Assembly (NCBI GenBank): GCA_029167045.1
Contig: JARFPK010000006.1
Span: forward strand, 1 to 64,000
DNA from: Candidatus Methanocrinis natronophilus
GTDB taxonomy: Archaea; Halobacteriota; Methanosarcinia; Methanotrichales; Methanotrichaceae
DNA length: 64,000 nt
Direction: 5' to 3'
Under the pieces are notes generated by a model. It had not been told where the DNA came from and searched no databases. It worked only from the letters and a program-made list of their open reading frames with translations. Shown piece by piece: positions 17,796 to 26,267 of the stretch (the first letter of the stretch is position 1; each line of letters begins with the position of its first letter). Position numbers and translations under genes: made by a program.

Positions 17796-19601
17796 TCAGC
17801 CGCTGAAAGGCCAGAAGATTACGATTAGGGGGATGGAGACGACGGCGATGACGACCTCCATGGGCAGGCCCATCCTCCAGTAGTCCCCGAAATGGTACCC
17901 TCCGGGGCCCATCACCAGGGTGTTGGACTGGTGGCCTATAGGGGTCAGAAAGGCACATGAGGCCCCTATGGCGACTGCCATCAAGAAGGGGTCGGGGGAG
18001 AGGCCCATGAACGAGGCGATCCCAAGGCCGATCGGCGCCATCAGGACCGCTGCCGCGGCGTTGTTGACTATGTCAGATAGGAACATGGTGATGACTAGGA
18101 GCATCGCCAGGGATACGATGGGGGTATAGCCTCCGGAGACGGCGAGGATGCTCTCGGCGATGAGGCCTGCACCCCCCGTCGTCTCGAGGGCCCGGCCTAC
18201 GGGTATCATAGCTCCCAGGAGGATTATCACCGGCCAGTCTATGGAGGTGTAAACCTCCCGGAGGTTGAGCAGACCCCCCATCACCATGGCTACGGCCGCC
18301 GAGACCAGGGCGATCTGGACGGGTAGGATGCCTGCGGCCACCGCCAGTATCGCCGATCCAAAGATCGCGACGGAGAGGACGATCCGCCTCGGATGGGCTA
18401 GGCGGAGCCCCCGCTCCGCCAGAGGGAGACACCCCATGGTGTTCAAGATCTCTGGGAGGTGCTCCCTGGGCCCCTGGAGGAGGAGGACGTCGCCGGCCTG
18501 AAACCGGACTCTTCCCAACCGCTCCTGGAGCTGGACGCCGTGGCGGGCGACGCCGACGAGGTTGACCCCATATCTCCAGCGCATATTGAGGGATCTAGCG
18601 GTCCTGCCGATGATGATCGACTCCGTCTTGACCACCGCCTCCACTATGCCCGTATCCTTCGAGCTGAGCGCCTCCTCCCCGAGGGTCTTCTCCTCCCCGA
18701 GCTGAAAGCCGGTATCGTCGAGGAAGGTCTTCAGCTCGTCGGCGTCCGACTCCACCAGGAGGATATCCCCCGAGATCAGGGGGTGGAAGATGGAGGGGGA
18801 AGCGATCCTCGTCTCCCCGGATAGAAGCCCCAGGACCTGAAACTCGGCCTTTGACCCCTCCCTCACCTCCTGGAGGGTCTTTCCCGCCATCCTCGCCCCC
18901 TCAGGGACGTGAACCTCGGCGAGGTAGTTCTCTATCTCAAAGAGCCTCTCCTTGGACGAAGGAGACTTACGGACGGGTACGAGCCTCCAGCCCAAGAGAG
19001 ATATGAATAGCAACCCCGCCACCGCCACCCCCAGGCCAACGGGGGTGAAGTCGAACATACCGAAGGGCTCTCCGACGCTCTCAGCCCTGAAGGTGGCGAT
19101 TATGATATTCGGAGGAGTGCCGATCATCGTAATCAGGCCTCCAAGGAGGGATCCGAAGGCGAGGGGCATCAGAAGGATAGAAGGGGAGTTGCCGCTTTTG
19201 ATCGCCATCCTGATGCTGACGGGGAGGAGGAGGGCCATGGCTCCGACGTTGTTCATAAATCCGGAGAGGAGGGTGACGAGGCCGGTGAGGGAGGCGACCT
19301 GGCGGGTCGGAGAGTCCCCCGCCCGGGAGAGCCAGCCGGCCATTATGTCCACCGCCCCCGAGTTCAAGAGGCCCCGGCTGGCGACGAGGACGGCGGCGAC
19401 GGTGATGACGGCGGGATGGCCGAAGCCGAGGAAGGCCTGATCCCAGGGGACGAGGCCGACGACGGTGGCGGTGATGAGAGCCAAAAGAGAGACTATGTCA
19501 TACCTCCACCTGCCCCATATGAATAGGAGAAGGGTTAGCCCGAGAACGCCGAATATCAGGAGCTGATCTGTCGTCATCCCGAGCAGCGCATCTGCGAACA
19601 T
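17796..19601 (-). CDS. SLC13-family permease with TrkA-C domains (paralogue B)
   Basis: The 601-residue protein has the same architecture as its two neighbours: an N-terminal SLC13 half, two TrkA-C regulatory domains (around residues 215-375), and a C-terminal SLC13 half ending with the HQSNTLVMGPGGYHFGDYW signature. The Asn-Asn-Val and Gly-Thr-Pro-Pro-Asn motifs that line the transport site are kept. A TATA-like box (19626-19637) ends 25 nt before the ATG at 19601, so a leaderless transcript is likely and this gene probably has its own promoter. Part of the TrkA-C region is almost identical in DNA to paralogue C. The substrate is not determined. Confidence 0.88.
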   Translation of the reverse strand: MFADALLGMTTDQLLIFGVLGLTLLLFIWGRWRYDIVSLLALITATVVGLVPWDQAFLGFGHPAVITVAAVLVASRGLLNSGAVDIMAGWLSRAGDSPTRQVASLTGLVTLLSGFMNNVGAMALLLPVSIRMAIKSGNSPSILLMPLAFGSLLGGLITMIGTPPNIIIATFRAESVGEPFGMFDFTPVGLGVAVAGLLFISLLGWRLVPVRKSPSSKERLFEIENYLAEVHVPEGARMAGKTLQEVREGSKAEFQVLGLLSGETRIASPSIFHPLISGDILLVESDADELKTFLDDTGFQLGEEKTLGEEALSSKDTGIVEAVVKTESIIIGRTARSLNMRWRYGVNLVGVARHGVQLQERLGRVRFQAGDVLLLQGPREHLPEILNTMGCLPLAERGLRLAHPRRIVLSVAIFGSAILAVAAGILPVQIALVSAAVAMVMGGLLNLREVYTSIDWPVIILLGAMIPVGRALETTGGAGLIAESILAVSGGYTPIVSLAMLLVITMFLSDIVNNAAAAVLMAPIGLGIASFMGLSPDPFLMAVAIGASCAFLTPIGHQSNTLVMGPGGYHFGDYWRMGLPMEVVIAVVSIPLIVIFWPFSG

Positions 19602-19695
19602 TCCGTTGCGGGGGGGCTCTCATTGAATTTATATTTGCCGAAAGCAGGTGGGGAGAGCCATCCAGAGATCTCCTGGTAAGAGGCTGGTATATCCG

Positions 19696-21522
19696 TTAGA
19701 AGGGCCAGAAGATGGTTATGAGGGGCACCGAGACGATTACGACGACGATTTCTAGGGGCAGGCCCATCCTCCAGTAGTCGCCGAATCGATATCCTCCCGG
19801 CCCCATCACCATGGCGTTGGACTGGTGGCCGATGGGGGTCAGGAAGGCGCTGGATGCCCCTACGACCACCGCCATCAAGAACGGGTCGATGGAGACGTTC
19901 ATGAACGAGGCGATGCCGATGGCTATCGGAGCCATCAGGACCGCTGCTGCGGCGTTGTTCACCAGGTCCGAGAGGAACATCGTCACCAACAGCACCAACG
20001 CCAGAGGTACGACGGGAGAATACCCCCCGGACCAGTGGAGCATCGCCGATGCTATCAGGCCCGCCCCCCCTGTGCTCTCGAGGGCCTGACTGACGGGGAT
20101 CATCGCCCCTAGGAGGATGATTACGGGCCAGTCGATGCTCTCGTACGCCTCCCTCAGGTTCAAAAGCCCCGCCATGACCATCATCACGGATGCCCCGACG
20201 AAGGCTATCTGGACGGGGAGGAGACCGAAGGCCACCGTCAGGATGGCTGAGCCGAAGATCGCGACGGATAGGATGATCCGCCTCGGGTGGCCGAGGCGGA
20301 GGCCCCGCTCGGCGAGGGGAAGGCACCCCATGGTGTTCAAGATCTCTGGGAGGTGCTCTCTGGGCCCCTGGAGGAGGAGGACGTCGCCGGCCTGAAACCG
20401 GACTCTTCCCAACCGCTCCTGGAGCTGGACGCCGTGGCGGGCGACCCCGACGAGGTTGACCCCATATCTCCAGCGCATATTGAGGGACCTAGCGGTCCTG
20501 CCGATGAGGATCGACTCCGTCTTGACCACCACTTCCGTCACCTCCATCTCCTCGGAGCTGAGAACCTCCTCCCCGAGGGTCTTCGCCTCGGCGAGCTCAA
20601 AGCCGGTATCGTCGAGGAAGGTCTTCAGATCGTCGGCGTCCGACTCCACCAGGAGGATATCCCCGGGCATCAGGGGGTGGAAGATGGAGGGGGAGGCGAG
20701 CCTCGTCTCGCCGGAGAGAAGCCCCAGGACCTGAAACTCCGCCTTCGAGGCCTCCCTCACCTCCTGGAGGGTCCTTCCGGCAAGCTTCGCCTCCTCGGGA
20801 ACCCGCAGCTCCGTCAGATAGTTCTCTATCTTGAAAAGCTCCTCCTTGGAGGAGGGAGACTTCCGCTTCGGGGTCAACCTCCAGCCGATGAGGGAGATGA
20901 ATATCAGTCCGGCGATCGATACGCCCAGCCCCACCGGAGTGAAGTCGAACATCCCGAAGGGCTCGCCACCGTTCTGGACCCTGAAGGTGGAGATGATGAT
21001 GTTGGGGGGCGTCCCTATCAGGGTCAGGAGGCCTCCCAGGTGGGCACCGAAGGCGAGGGGGAGGAGGAGGATCGACGGAGGGCGGCCGCTTCTTAGGGCC
21101 ATCCGGACGCTGACGGGCAAGAGGAGGGCCATGGCTCCGACGTTGTTCATGAAACCGGATAGGATGGTGACGAGGCCTGTGATGGAGGCGACCTGGCGGG
21201 TCGGAGAGTTTCCCGCCCGGGAGAGCCAGCCGGCCATGACGTCGACGACCCCTGAGTTCAAGAGGCCCCGGCTGGCGACGAGGACGGCGGCGACGGTGAT
21301 GACAGCGGGATGGCCGAAGCCGAGGAAGGCCTGATCCGGAGGGACGAGGCCGACGATGGTGGCGGCGAGGAGGGCGAGGAGGGAGACGAGATCGTAACGC
21401 CACCGCCCCCAGACGAAGAATATGAGGGCTAGGAGGAGGATGGCGAAGATCACCGCCTGATCTCCCGTCATCCCGAATACCAGTATCTCATCTCCCTTCA
21501 TCCCGAATATCATGGCCGCCAT
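19696..21522 (-). CDS. SLC13-family permease with TrkA-C domains (paralogue C)
   Basis: The 608-residue protein is very similar to paralogue B throughout. It has an extra N-terminal stretch with alternative ATGs at 21522, 21513 and further in; boxes at 21536-21547 and 21555-21565 make 21513 or 21522 most likely. The transport motifs FMNNVGAMALLLPV, LIGTPPNIII and TPIGHQSNAMVMGPGGY are intact, with Thr replaced by Ala in the last one. Two TrkA-C domains suggest gating by a nucleotide or other small ligand. It is the first gene of the three in transcription order. Family role: anion/dicarboxylate transport across the cytoplasmic membrane. Confidence 0.88.
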   Translation of the reverse strand: MAAMIFGMKGDEILVFGMTGDQAVIFAILLLALIFFVWGRWRYDLVSLLALLAATIVGLVPPDQAFLGFGHPAVITVAAVLVASRGLLNSGVVDVMAGWLSRAGNSPTRQVASITGLVTILSGFMNNVGAMALLLPVSVRMALRSGRPPSILLLPLAFGAHLGGLLTLIGTPPNIIISTFRVQNGGEPFGMFDFTPVGLGVSIAGLIFISLIGWRLTPKRKSPSSKEELFKIENYLTELRVPEEAKLAGRTLQEVREASKAEFQVLGLLSGETRLASPSIFHPLMPGDILLVESDADDLKTFLDDTGFELAEAKTLGEEVLSSEEMEVTEVVVKTESILIGRTARSLNMRWRYGVNLVGVARHGVQLQERLGRVRFQAGDVLLLQGPREHLPEILNTMGCLPLAERGLRLGHPRRIILSVAIFGSAILTVAFGLLPVQIAFVGASVMMVMAGLLNLREAYESIDWPVIILLGAMIPVSQALESTGGAGLIASAMLHWSGGYSPVVPLALVLLVTMFLSDLVNNAAAAVLMAPIAIGIASFMNVSIDPFLMAVVVGASSAFLTPIGHQSNAMVMGPGGYRFGDYWRMGLPLEIVVVIVSVPLITIFWPF

Positions 21523-21695
21523 CCCATCAACTATCTAGAATTTATCGAGAGATAGAATTTATAGATTTGGCAGGGGATAACCAGGCCAACTCGGATGTGG
21601 GGGCTATCCCAAAGGTCGGCTGGATAGATCCCCTCGACCTCAAATCCCCTTGGCCGCAAGACCCCCTGGTGGAGGGGAATCGCCGCCGTCTAGGC

Positions 21696-21977
21696 TCACT
21701 TTTTATCTAGGATCTTTATCAAGTGGAAGCCGAAATCGGTCTTTACAGGTCCGAGGACCTTCCCCTTCTCCCCCTCGAAGGCAGCCCGCTCGAACGCCGG
21801 TACCATCTTTCCCTTCCCGAACCATCCGAGCTCGCCCTTGTTCTTCCCTGAAGGGCAGTCGGAGTACTTCCGGGCCATCTCGGCGAAGCTCTCGCCCTTG
21901 TTGATCCTATCGAGGATCTCCTTGGCCTTCTTCTCTGTCTTTACAAGAATATGAGCCGCATGAACCTGTTTCGTCAT
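21696..21977 (-). CDS. Parvulin-type peptidyl-prolyl cis-trans isomerase
   Basis: The 93-residue protein is a single parvulin (PpiC/Pin1-like) domain without signal peptide. Typical elements are HAAHILVKTEKKAKEIL at the start, SDCPSGKNKGELGWFGKG in the middle and the C-terminal GPVKTDFGFHLIKI. It speeds proline isomerisation in folding proteins in the cytoplasm. The frame is open upstream to 22037, but the ATG at 21977 gives the standard domain start and lies 20 nt from a TATA-like box (21997-22009), indicating a leaderless mRNA. That promoter lies inside the 60-bp gap after the upstream sensor gene. Confidence 0.92.
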   Translation of the reverse strand: MTKQVHAAHILVKTEKKAKEILDRINKGESFAEMARKYSDCPSGKNKGELGWFGKGKMVPAFERAAFEGEKGKVLGPVKTDFGFHLIKILDKK

Positions 21978-22037
21978 GGGTAAGTCGTTGGCACCACCGG
22001 ATAAATAGGTTCTCTGGCCCACCGATTCGGGCGGCAT

Positions 22038-23726
22038 CTATCCGCGGCCGCCTCTGCGGGAGAGGAGCTCCCCAGGAGCCTCTTGGTCCGCCCCACCTCC
22101 CCCCATCTCCTGGATGACCCCGGTCATCCTCGCCGGACGGCCTCTCTCGTCCCGGGATACCACCTTACCCCGACCCAAAATCCAGACCCAGCGACCGTCT
22201 TTCGACCACATTCTGTGCTCGGTCTCACAGTATGGGGTAAGCCCGTCGAGGTGGTCCCTCAGGGCCTGCTTCACTCTCTCATGGTCGTCGGGATGGACGA
22301 GCCGGTCCCAGATCCCGAGGCTCGTCTTCAGCTCCTCGACTGAATAACCCAGGATCTCGCCCCATTTATCGCTGAAGGCCTCCTCTCCCGTCGCCAGGTT
22401 CCAGTCCCAGACCCCCAGGTTTCCCCCCTCCACCGCCAGCTTCAGCCGCTCCTCGCTCTCTTTCAGAGCCTCTTCGGCGACCTTCTGGTCGGTGATATCC
22501 ATGCTGACGCCTAGGGCTGCCCGCATCCGCCCCGACTCGTCGAAGAGGGGATACGTCGAGAAGAGGGCGGGGAACCTCTCCCCGTTCTTTCGCACCAGGT
22601 TCGTAAACCCAGAGAAGCCCCTGGACCCCTCCCTCATCTGGCGGTGTACTTCGGGGAAGAGGGCCACCTCCTCTGGAAGATGAAGCCTTGAGACCGTCTC
22701 TCCCACCATCTCCTGGCGGCGGTAGCCGAAGATCTTCTCGGCCCCAGGGCTGAACTCCAGTACCTTCGGGTCTGGGTCGGTGGCGTCGGTTATTACGAAA
22801 GCGACCTCCGCCGCCTCGAAGATCGCTCGAAGCTCCTCCTCGCTCCTCCGGAGATCTTCTTCGGCCCGGAGTCGGACGATGGCGTTTCCCGTGATGGCGG
22901 CGATCGTCTCCAGGCCGCTCCGTCTGGGGCGGGATACCTCGTCGGAGGAATGAGTCCCTACGCTATAGTAGCCTACGACAATGCCCTCATGATGGATCGG
23001 GACGACGGCCATGGCCCGGATACCCTCCCGCTCCCGGGCGTCCTGGAGGGGCAGGTCCTTATCTTGATATCGGATGTATATCGGCCCCTTCGCCCTCGCA
23101 ATCAACGACGTCCCCGGACTTCGCCTCCTTTCGGATATCTCCTCCAGAAACTCGGGAGAAAATCCCGTCGAGTAGCGGAGAACGAAGCTTCCGGTGCCTT
23201 TGTCCAGAAGGTAGATCGTCCCGCAGTCCGTCTCTGAGACGTCCATAGCCGCATCGATGCAGAGCTTCAGAGCCGCTGATAGAGAGGTCGCCCCGGAGAG
23301 CTGGAGCGCCAGCTCCCTTTCTATCAGATCCTCCCTCCTCCCCATCTCGCGGTCTGCCGCCTGCCGGACCTGGTGGGTGAGCTCGGCGAAGAGGACCTTC
23401 GGGTCGCCGCCCTTCTGCAGGTAGTAGTCGGCGCCGGAGTTGAGCGCCTCGATAACCACCTCCTCCCGGCTCTTTCCGGTGAAGAGGATGAAGGGGAGTT
23501 CAAGGCCTAGGCTGCGTACCTCTTTTAGAAACGATATCCCATCCATCTCTGGCATGGCATAATCGGAGATTATCACCTCGAAGAGATCTCCATCGTCCTT
23601 CAGCCTCGATAGAGCATCGGCGGCCGATAACGTCGTCTCCATCAGGATATCTCCGGACCTCTCCAGGAAGATCCTAGTCACCTCCAGAACCGTTGGGTCG
23701 TCGTCAACCAAGAGGACCCGGATCAT
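22038..23726 (-). CDS. REC-GAF-PAS-PAS signalling protein without kinase domain
   Basis: The 562-residue protein has a receiver domain at residues 1-120 (acidic pocket DDD at 8-10, phospho-acceptor Asp55 in ISDYAMPEMDG, FTGKSREE switch region), a GAF domain at about 150-310, and two PAS domains at about 305-430 and 430-545. It ends abruptly after the second PAS with a Gly-rich tail (MGGGGADQEAP), where relatives usually continue into more PAS or a histidine kinase. No output domain is present, so it may act as a phospho-relay partner or be C-terminally truncated. Its ATG overlaps the stop of an upstream 74-codon frame by 4 bp. It is cytoplasmic, with no membrane segments. Confidence 0.82.
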   Translation of the reverse strand: MIRVLLVDDDPTVLEVTRIFLERSGDILMETTLSAADALSRLKDDGDLFEVIISDYAMPEMDGISFLKEVRSLGLELPFILFTGKSREEVVIEALNSGADYYLQKGGDPKVLFAELTHQVRQAADREMGRREDLIERELALQLSGATSLSAALKLCIDAAMDVSETDCGTIYLLDKGTGSFVLRYSTGFSPEFLEEISERRRSPGTSLIARAKGPIYIRYQDKDLPLQDAREREGIRAMAVVPIHHEGIVVGYYSVGTHSSDEVSRPRRSGLETIAAITGNAIVRLRAEEDLRRSEEELRAIFEAAEVAFVITDATDPDPKVLEFSPGAEKIFGYRRQEMVGETVSRLHLPEEVALFPEVHRQMREGSRGFSGFTNLVRKNGERFPALFSTYPLFDESGRMRAALGVSMDITDQKVAEEALKESEERLKLAVEGGNLGVWDWNLATGEEAFSDKWGEILGYSVEELKTSLGIWDRLVHPDDHERVKQALRDHLDGLTPYCETEHRMWSKDGRWVWILGRGKVVSRDERGRPARMTGVIQEMGGGGADQEAPGELLSRRGGRG

Positions 23727-23947
23727 GGACCTCCTCCTATCGACCTGCCGTTGAAAGGCGATAGATAGATACCGAAGTCCTCCAGAAGATGGGATATCAT
23801 ATCGATGATGATAAAAGAGAGATTTCTATATCTCGATTCATCTTCTGGCATATAGGGTGACATTCCAGGCGATCTCCTCCATCCCTCCGTCTCTACCTCT
23901 TCCTTGGTCCAGGGCCCAAGGCCAAAGAGACCAGATTCGGGCATCAT
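23723..23947 (-). CDS. Possible small protein upstream of the REC-GAF-PAS gene (74 aa)
   Basis: A minus-strand frame of 74 codons ends in an ATGA overlap with the start of the signalling gene, the arrangement used by several other coupled genes here. The residue make-up is mixed: Pro/Gly-rich ends around a helix-like centre (NLSFIIIDMISHLLEDFGIYL). No family was recognised. The overlap is the main argument for it; start-codon context is weak. It could instead be chance coding in the leader of the downstream gene. Confidence 0.35.
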   Translation of the reverse strand: MMPESGLFGLGPWTKEEVETEGWRRSPGMSPYMPEDESRYRNLSFIIIDMISHLLEDFGIYLSPFNGRSIGGGP

Positions 23948-24028
23948 GAGATCTATCGCCCCGATGCAATAAGCCGCCTCAGGAGAGAGGGAGGCGCCGG
24001 ATAGAGGCGGCTGGAGTACCCCGGGACC

Positions 24029-25189
24029 TCACTCGCCCTTCTCCTGGACGGCGGTGACCATCTCCGGCCTCAGGGGTGAGTCGAAGGGAACTTCGCAGAC
24101 CTCCCCCTTTATGAACATCTCCACCATCTCTCTTGCCACGTGGTCGGGGTACTGTATCGGAGGATGCTTCATGGTGTAGGCCGATATCTCCGCAAGGGGT
24201 CCACCGATCTTCCTGTCGATGGCGAGCTTACAGACCCTTATCGCGTCGATGGTGGAGCCGCCGCTGTTGGGAGAGTCCTCCACCGAGAGGCGAAGCTCGA
24301 GATCGATGGGGACGTCCCCGAAGATCCGACCCTCCATCCTGAGGAAGCAGATCTTGTTGTCCTTCTGCCATGGGATGTAGTCGGAGGGACCGATGTGGAT
24401 GTCGTCGGCCATGAGGGGGACGTCCAGGACCGACTGGACCGCCTCGGTCTTGGAGATCCTCTTGGACTTGAGACGCTCCTGGTTGAGCATATTCAGAAAG
24501 TCGGTATTTCCGCCGGTGTTTAGCTGATAGGTCCGGTCGAGCTTGCATCCCCGATCGGTGAAGAGCTTGGCGAGAGTCCTGTGGACTATGGTCGCTCCTA
24601 TCTGGCTCTTGACGTCATCGCCGACTATGGGGACGCCTGCGTCCCGGAACTTCTTGCCCCAGACGGGATCGGAGGCGATGAAGACCGGCATGCAGTTTAC
24701 GTAGCCGATTCGAGCGTCCAGGGCGGCCTGGGCGTAGAACCTGCTCGCCACCTCGGAGCCGACGGGCATATAATTTATCAGAACTTCGGCGCCGCTCTCT
24801 TCCAGTTCAGCCACCACGTCGCAGGGCTCGAGGGAGGAGACGACGAAGGTCTTGTTGTCGTCGTAGGAGGACATGTGAGGGGCGACCCCGTCCAGAACAG
24901 GCCCCTTCTTCACCACGACGCCCATGAAGGGTACGTCAGGATAGAAGGACTTGGTGCAGTTGGGCGGGGCGAAGATGGCGTCGCTAACGTCCTTTCCCAC
25001 CTTTCTCTCGTCTATGTCGAAGGCCGCCACCACCTCTATGTCTCCGGGCCTGTAGCCTGCGACGGACCGGTGCATCAGCCCTATACAGTTTTCATCATCA
25101 GAATTTTTGTAATATTCAATCCCTTGGATGAGAGAGCTGGCGCAGTTGCCGAGGCCGGCAATTGCTAATTTTATTTTTTTCAACCTCAT
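24029..25189 (-). CDS. ino1: Inositol-1-phosphate synthase (myo-inositol-3-phosphate synthase family)
   Basis: It converts glucose 6-phosphate to inositol 1-phosphate using NAD+, supplying inositol for archaeal phospholipid head groups. The 386-residue protein starts with a Rossmann motif IAGLGNCASSL (residues 9-19) and contains the conserved VGDDVKSQIGATIVHR, LNTGGNTDFLNM and SEDSPNS-like (VEDSPNSGGS) active-site stretches, so it looks intact. GGGAGG lies very close to the ATG (2-nt gap); a TTG two codons later has better spacing, so the start may differ slightly. It is flanked by 80-bp and 250-bp gaps and is probably monocistronic. Confidence 0.95.
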   Translation of the reverse strand: MRLKKIKLAIAGLGNCASSLIQGIEYYKNSDDENCIGLMHRSVAGYRPGDIEVVAAFDIDERKVGKDVSDAIFAPPNCTKSFYPDVPFMGVVVKKGPVLDGVAPHMSSYDDNKTFVVSSLEPCDVVAELEESGAEVLINYMPVGSEVASRFYAQAALDARIGYVNCMPVFIASDPVWGKKFRDAGVPIVGDDVKSQIGATIVHRTLAKLFTDRGCKLDRTYQLNTGGNTDFLNMLNQERLKSKRISKTEAVQSVLDVPLMADDIHIGPSDYIPWQKDNKICFLRMEGRIFGDVPIDLELRLSVEDSPNSGGSTIDAIRVCKLAIDRKIGGPLAEISAYTMKHPPIQYPDHVAREMVEMFIKGEVCEVPFDSPLRPEMVTAVQEKGE

Positions 25190-25436
25190 CGCCTCCCGAA
25201 TTCACCTGAAGTAGTAAAACTTGACGCGCTATCGAGTATGCTACATTTCTATTAGATAAACCTATAGGCCATCTCGACCCCATAATTTAGACTTCGGGCG
25301 GTCATACGAACTCAATTTTTCCCCCCTTGTATGTGGCTGATTTGGGCTGGAGATGGAGAGGTTACAAAGCCCCTCCGGGACGGACCCCTCCCCGTTCCGG
25401 CTTCCCCTTCCATCCCTTTAAGCAGCTGGTCATCCC
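25190..25436. other. Intergenic region, ino1 promoter side
   Basis: The ino1-proximal half (25200-25260) is AT-rich and on the minus strand contains a candidate box AAGTTTTACTACTT about 20-30 nt before the ATG. The remainder up to the pheA stop has no convincing frame or hairpin. Confidence 0.4.
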
Positions 25437-26267
25437 TCAAGGCGATGCCGTCCTGGGGTAGGAGCCGAGGACTTTGGTGACCGCCGCCCTCTTTCTTATC
25501 CTGGCGAGCGCCTCCTCGACGGGGGGGTCTGTGACGTGCCCCTCGAGGTCGATGAAGAAGTAGTAGTCTCCTAGGCCCATCTTGCTGGGACGGGACTCGA
25601 TCTTGGTGAGGTTTATCTTCCTGACGGCAAACTCCCCCAAGACCTCCCAGAGGGCGCCGGCCTCGGCCCTCTCCAGGTATATAGCGAGGGAGGTTTTATC
25701 AAAACCCGTCGGCTTCGGCGTCGACCTGCCCACCACCGCGAACCTGGTCACGTTCTCATCTGAATCCTGGACGTTCCTGTCGATGATCGCGAGACCGTAA
25801 CGTTCTCCAGCCTCGGCGTCGGCTATCGCTGCCATCTCGGGGAACTCCTGGGCTAGCCTCGCGGCGTGGCTGGTCGATCCCGTTGTCCTCTGCTCGGCGC
25901 CGGAGAACCTTCGTTTTAGGTACCCCCTGCATTGGGCCAGGGCCTGGGGGTGGGAGAGGATCACCTTCACATCTTCGGGGCTTCCCCGCCCCAAGAGGCA
26001 GTGCCTCACCTCAAGGTTCATCTCGCCGACGATCTGGACGTCGCGACTCAATAGGGCGTCGAGGGTCTGGCCGACCGACCCCTCCAGGCTGTTCTCCAGG
26101 GGCACGACTCCTATATCGAGATCTGACCTCTCGACTGCGGCTATCACCTCATCGAAGTCCGTGAAGTAGCAGATATCGGAGTCGAGCATGAGCCTCCTCG
26201 CCGCCTTCTCCGAGAAGGTCCCCTCCGGACCCAGAACCCCGACCTTCCTCTTCATCCGATCTATCAT
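25437..26267 (-). CDS. pheA: Prephenate dehydratase
   Basis: It decarboxylates and dehydrates prephenate to phenylpyruvate in phenylalanine synthesis. The 276-residue protein has an N-terminal catalytic domain (VGVLGPEGTFSEKAA at the start; the diagnostic NVTRF at about residues 170-175) and a C-terminal ACT domain with ESRPSKMGLGDYYFFIDLEGH, the phenylalanine-binding site giving feedback control. It is monofunctional, with no fused chorismate mutase; a separate chorismate mutase lies at 31967. Its start overlaps the end of hmgA by 4 bp (ATGA), coupling isoprenoid and aromatic genes in one transcript. Confidence 0.95.
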   Translation of the reverse strand: MIDRMKRKVGVLGPEGTFSEKAARRLMLDSDICYFTDFDEVIAAVERSDLDIGVVPLENSLEGSVGQTLDALLSRDVQIVGEMNLEVRHCLLGRGSPEDVKVILSHPQALAQCRGYLKRRFSGAEQRTTGSTSHAARLAQEFPEMAAIADAEAGERYGLAIIDRNVQDSDENVTRFAVVGRSTPKPTGFDKTSLAIYLERAEAGALWEVLGEFAVRKINLTKIESRPSKMGLGDYYFFIDLEGHVTDPPVEEALARIRKRAAVTKVLGSYPRTASP

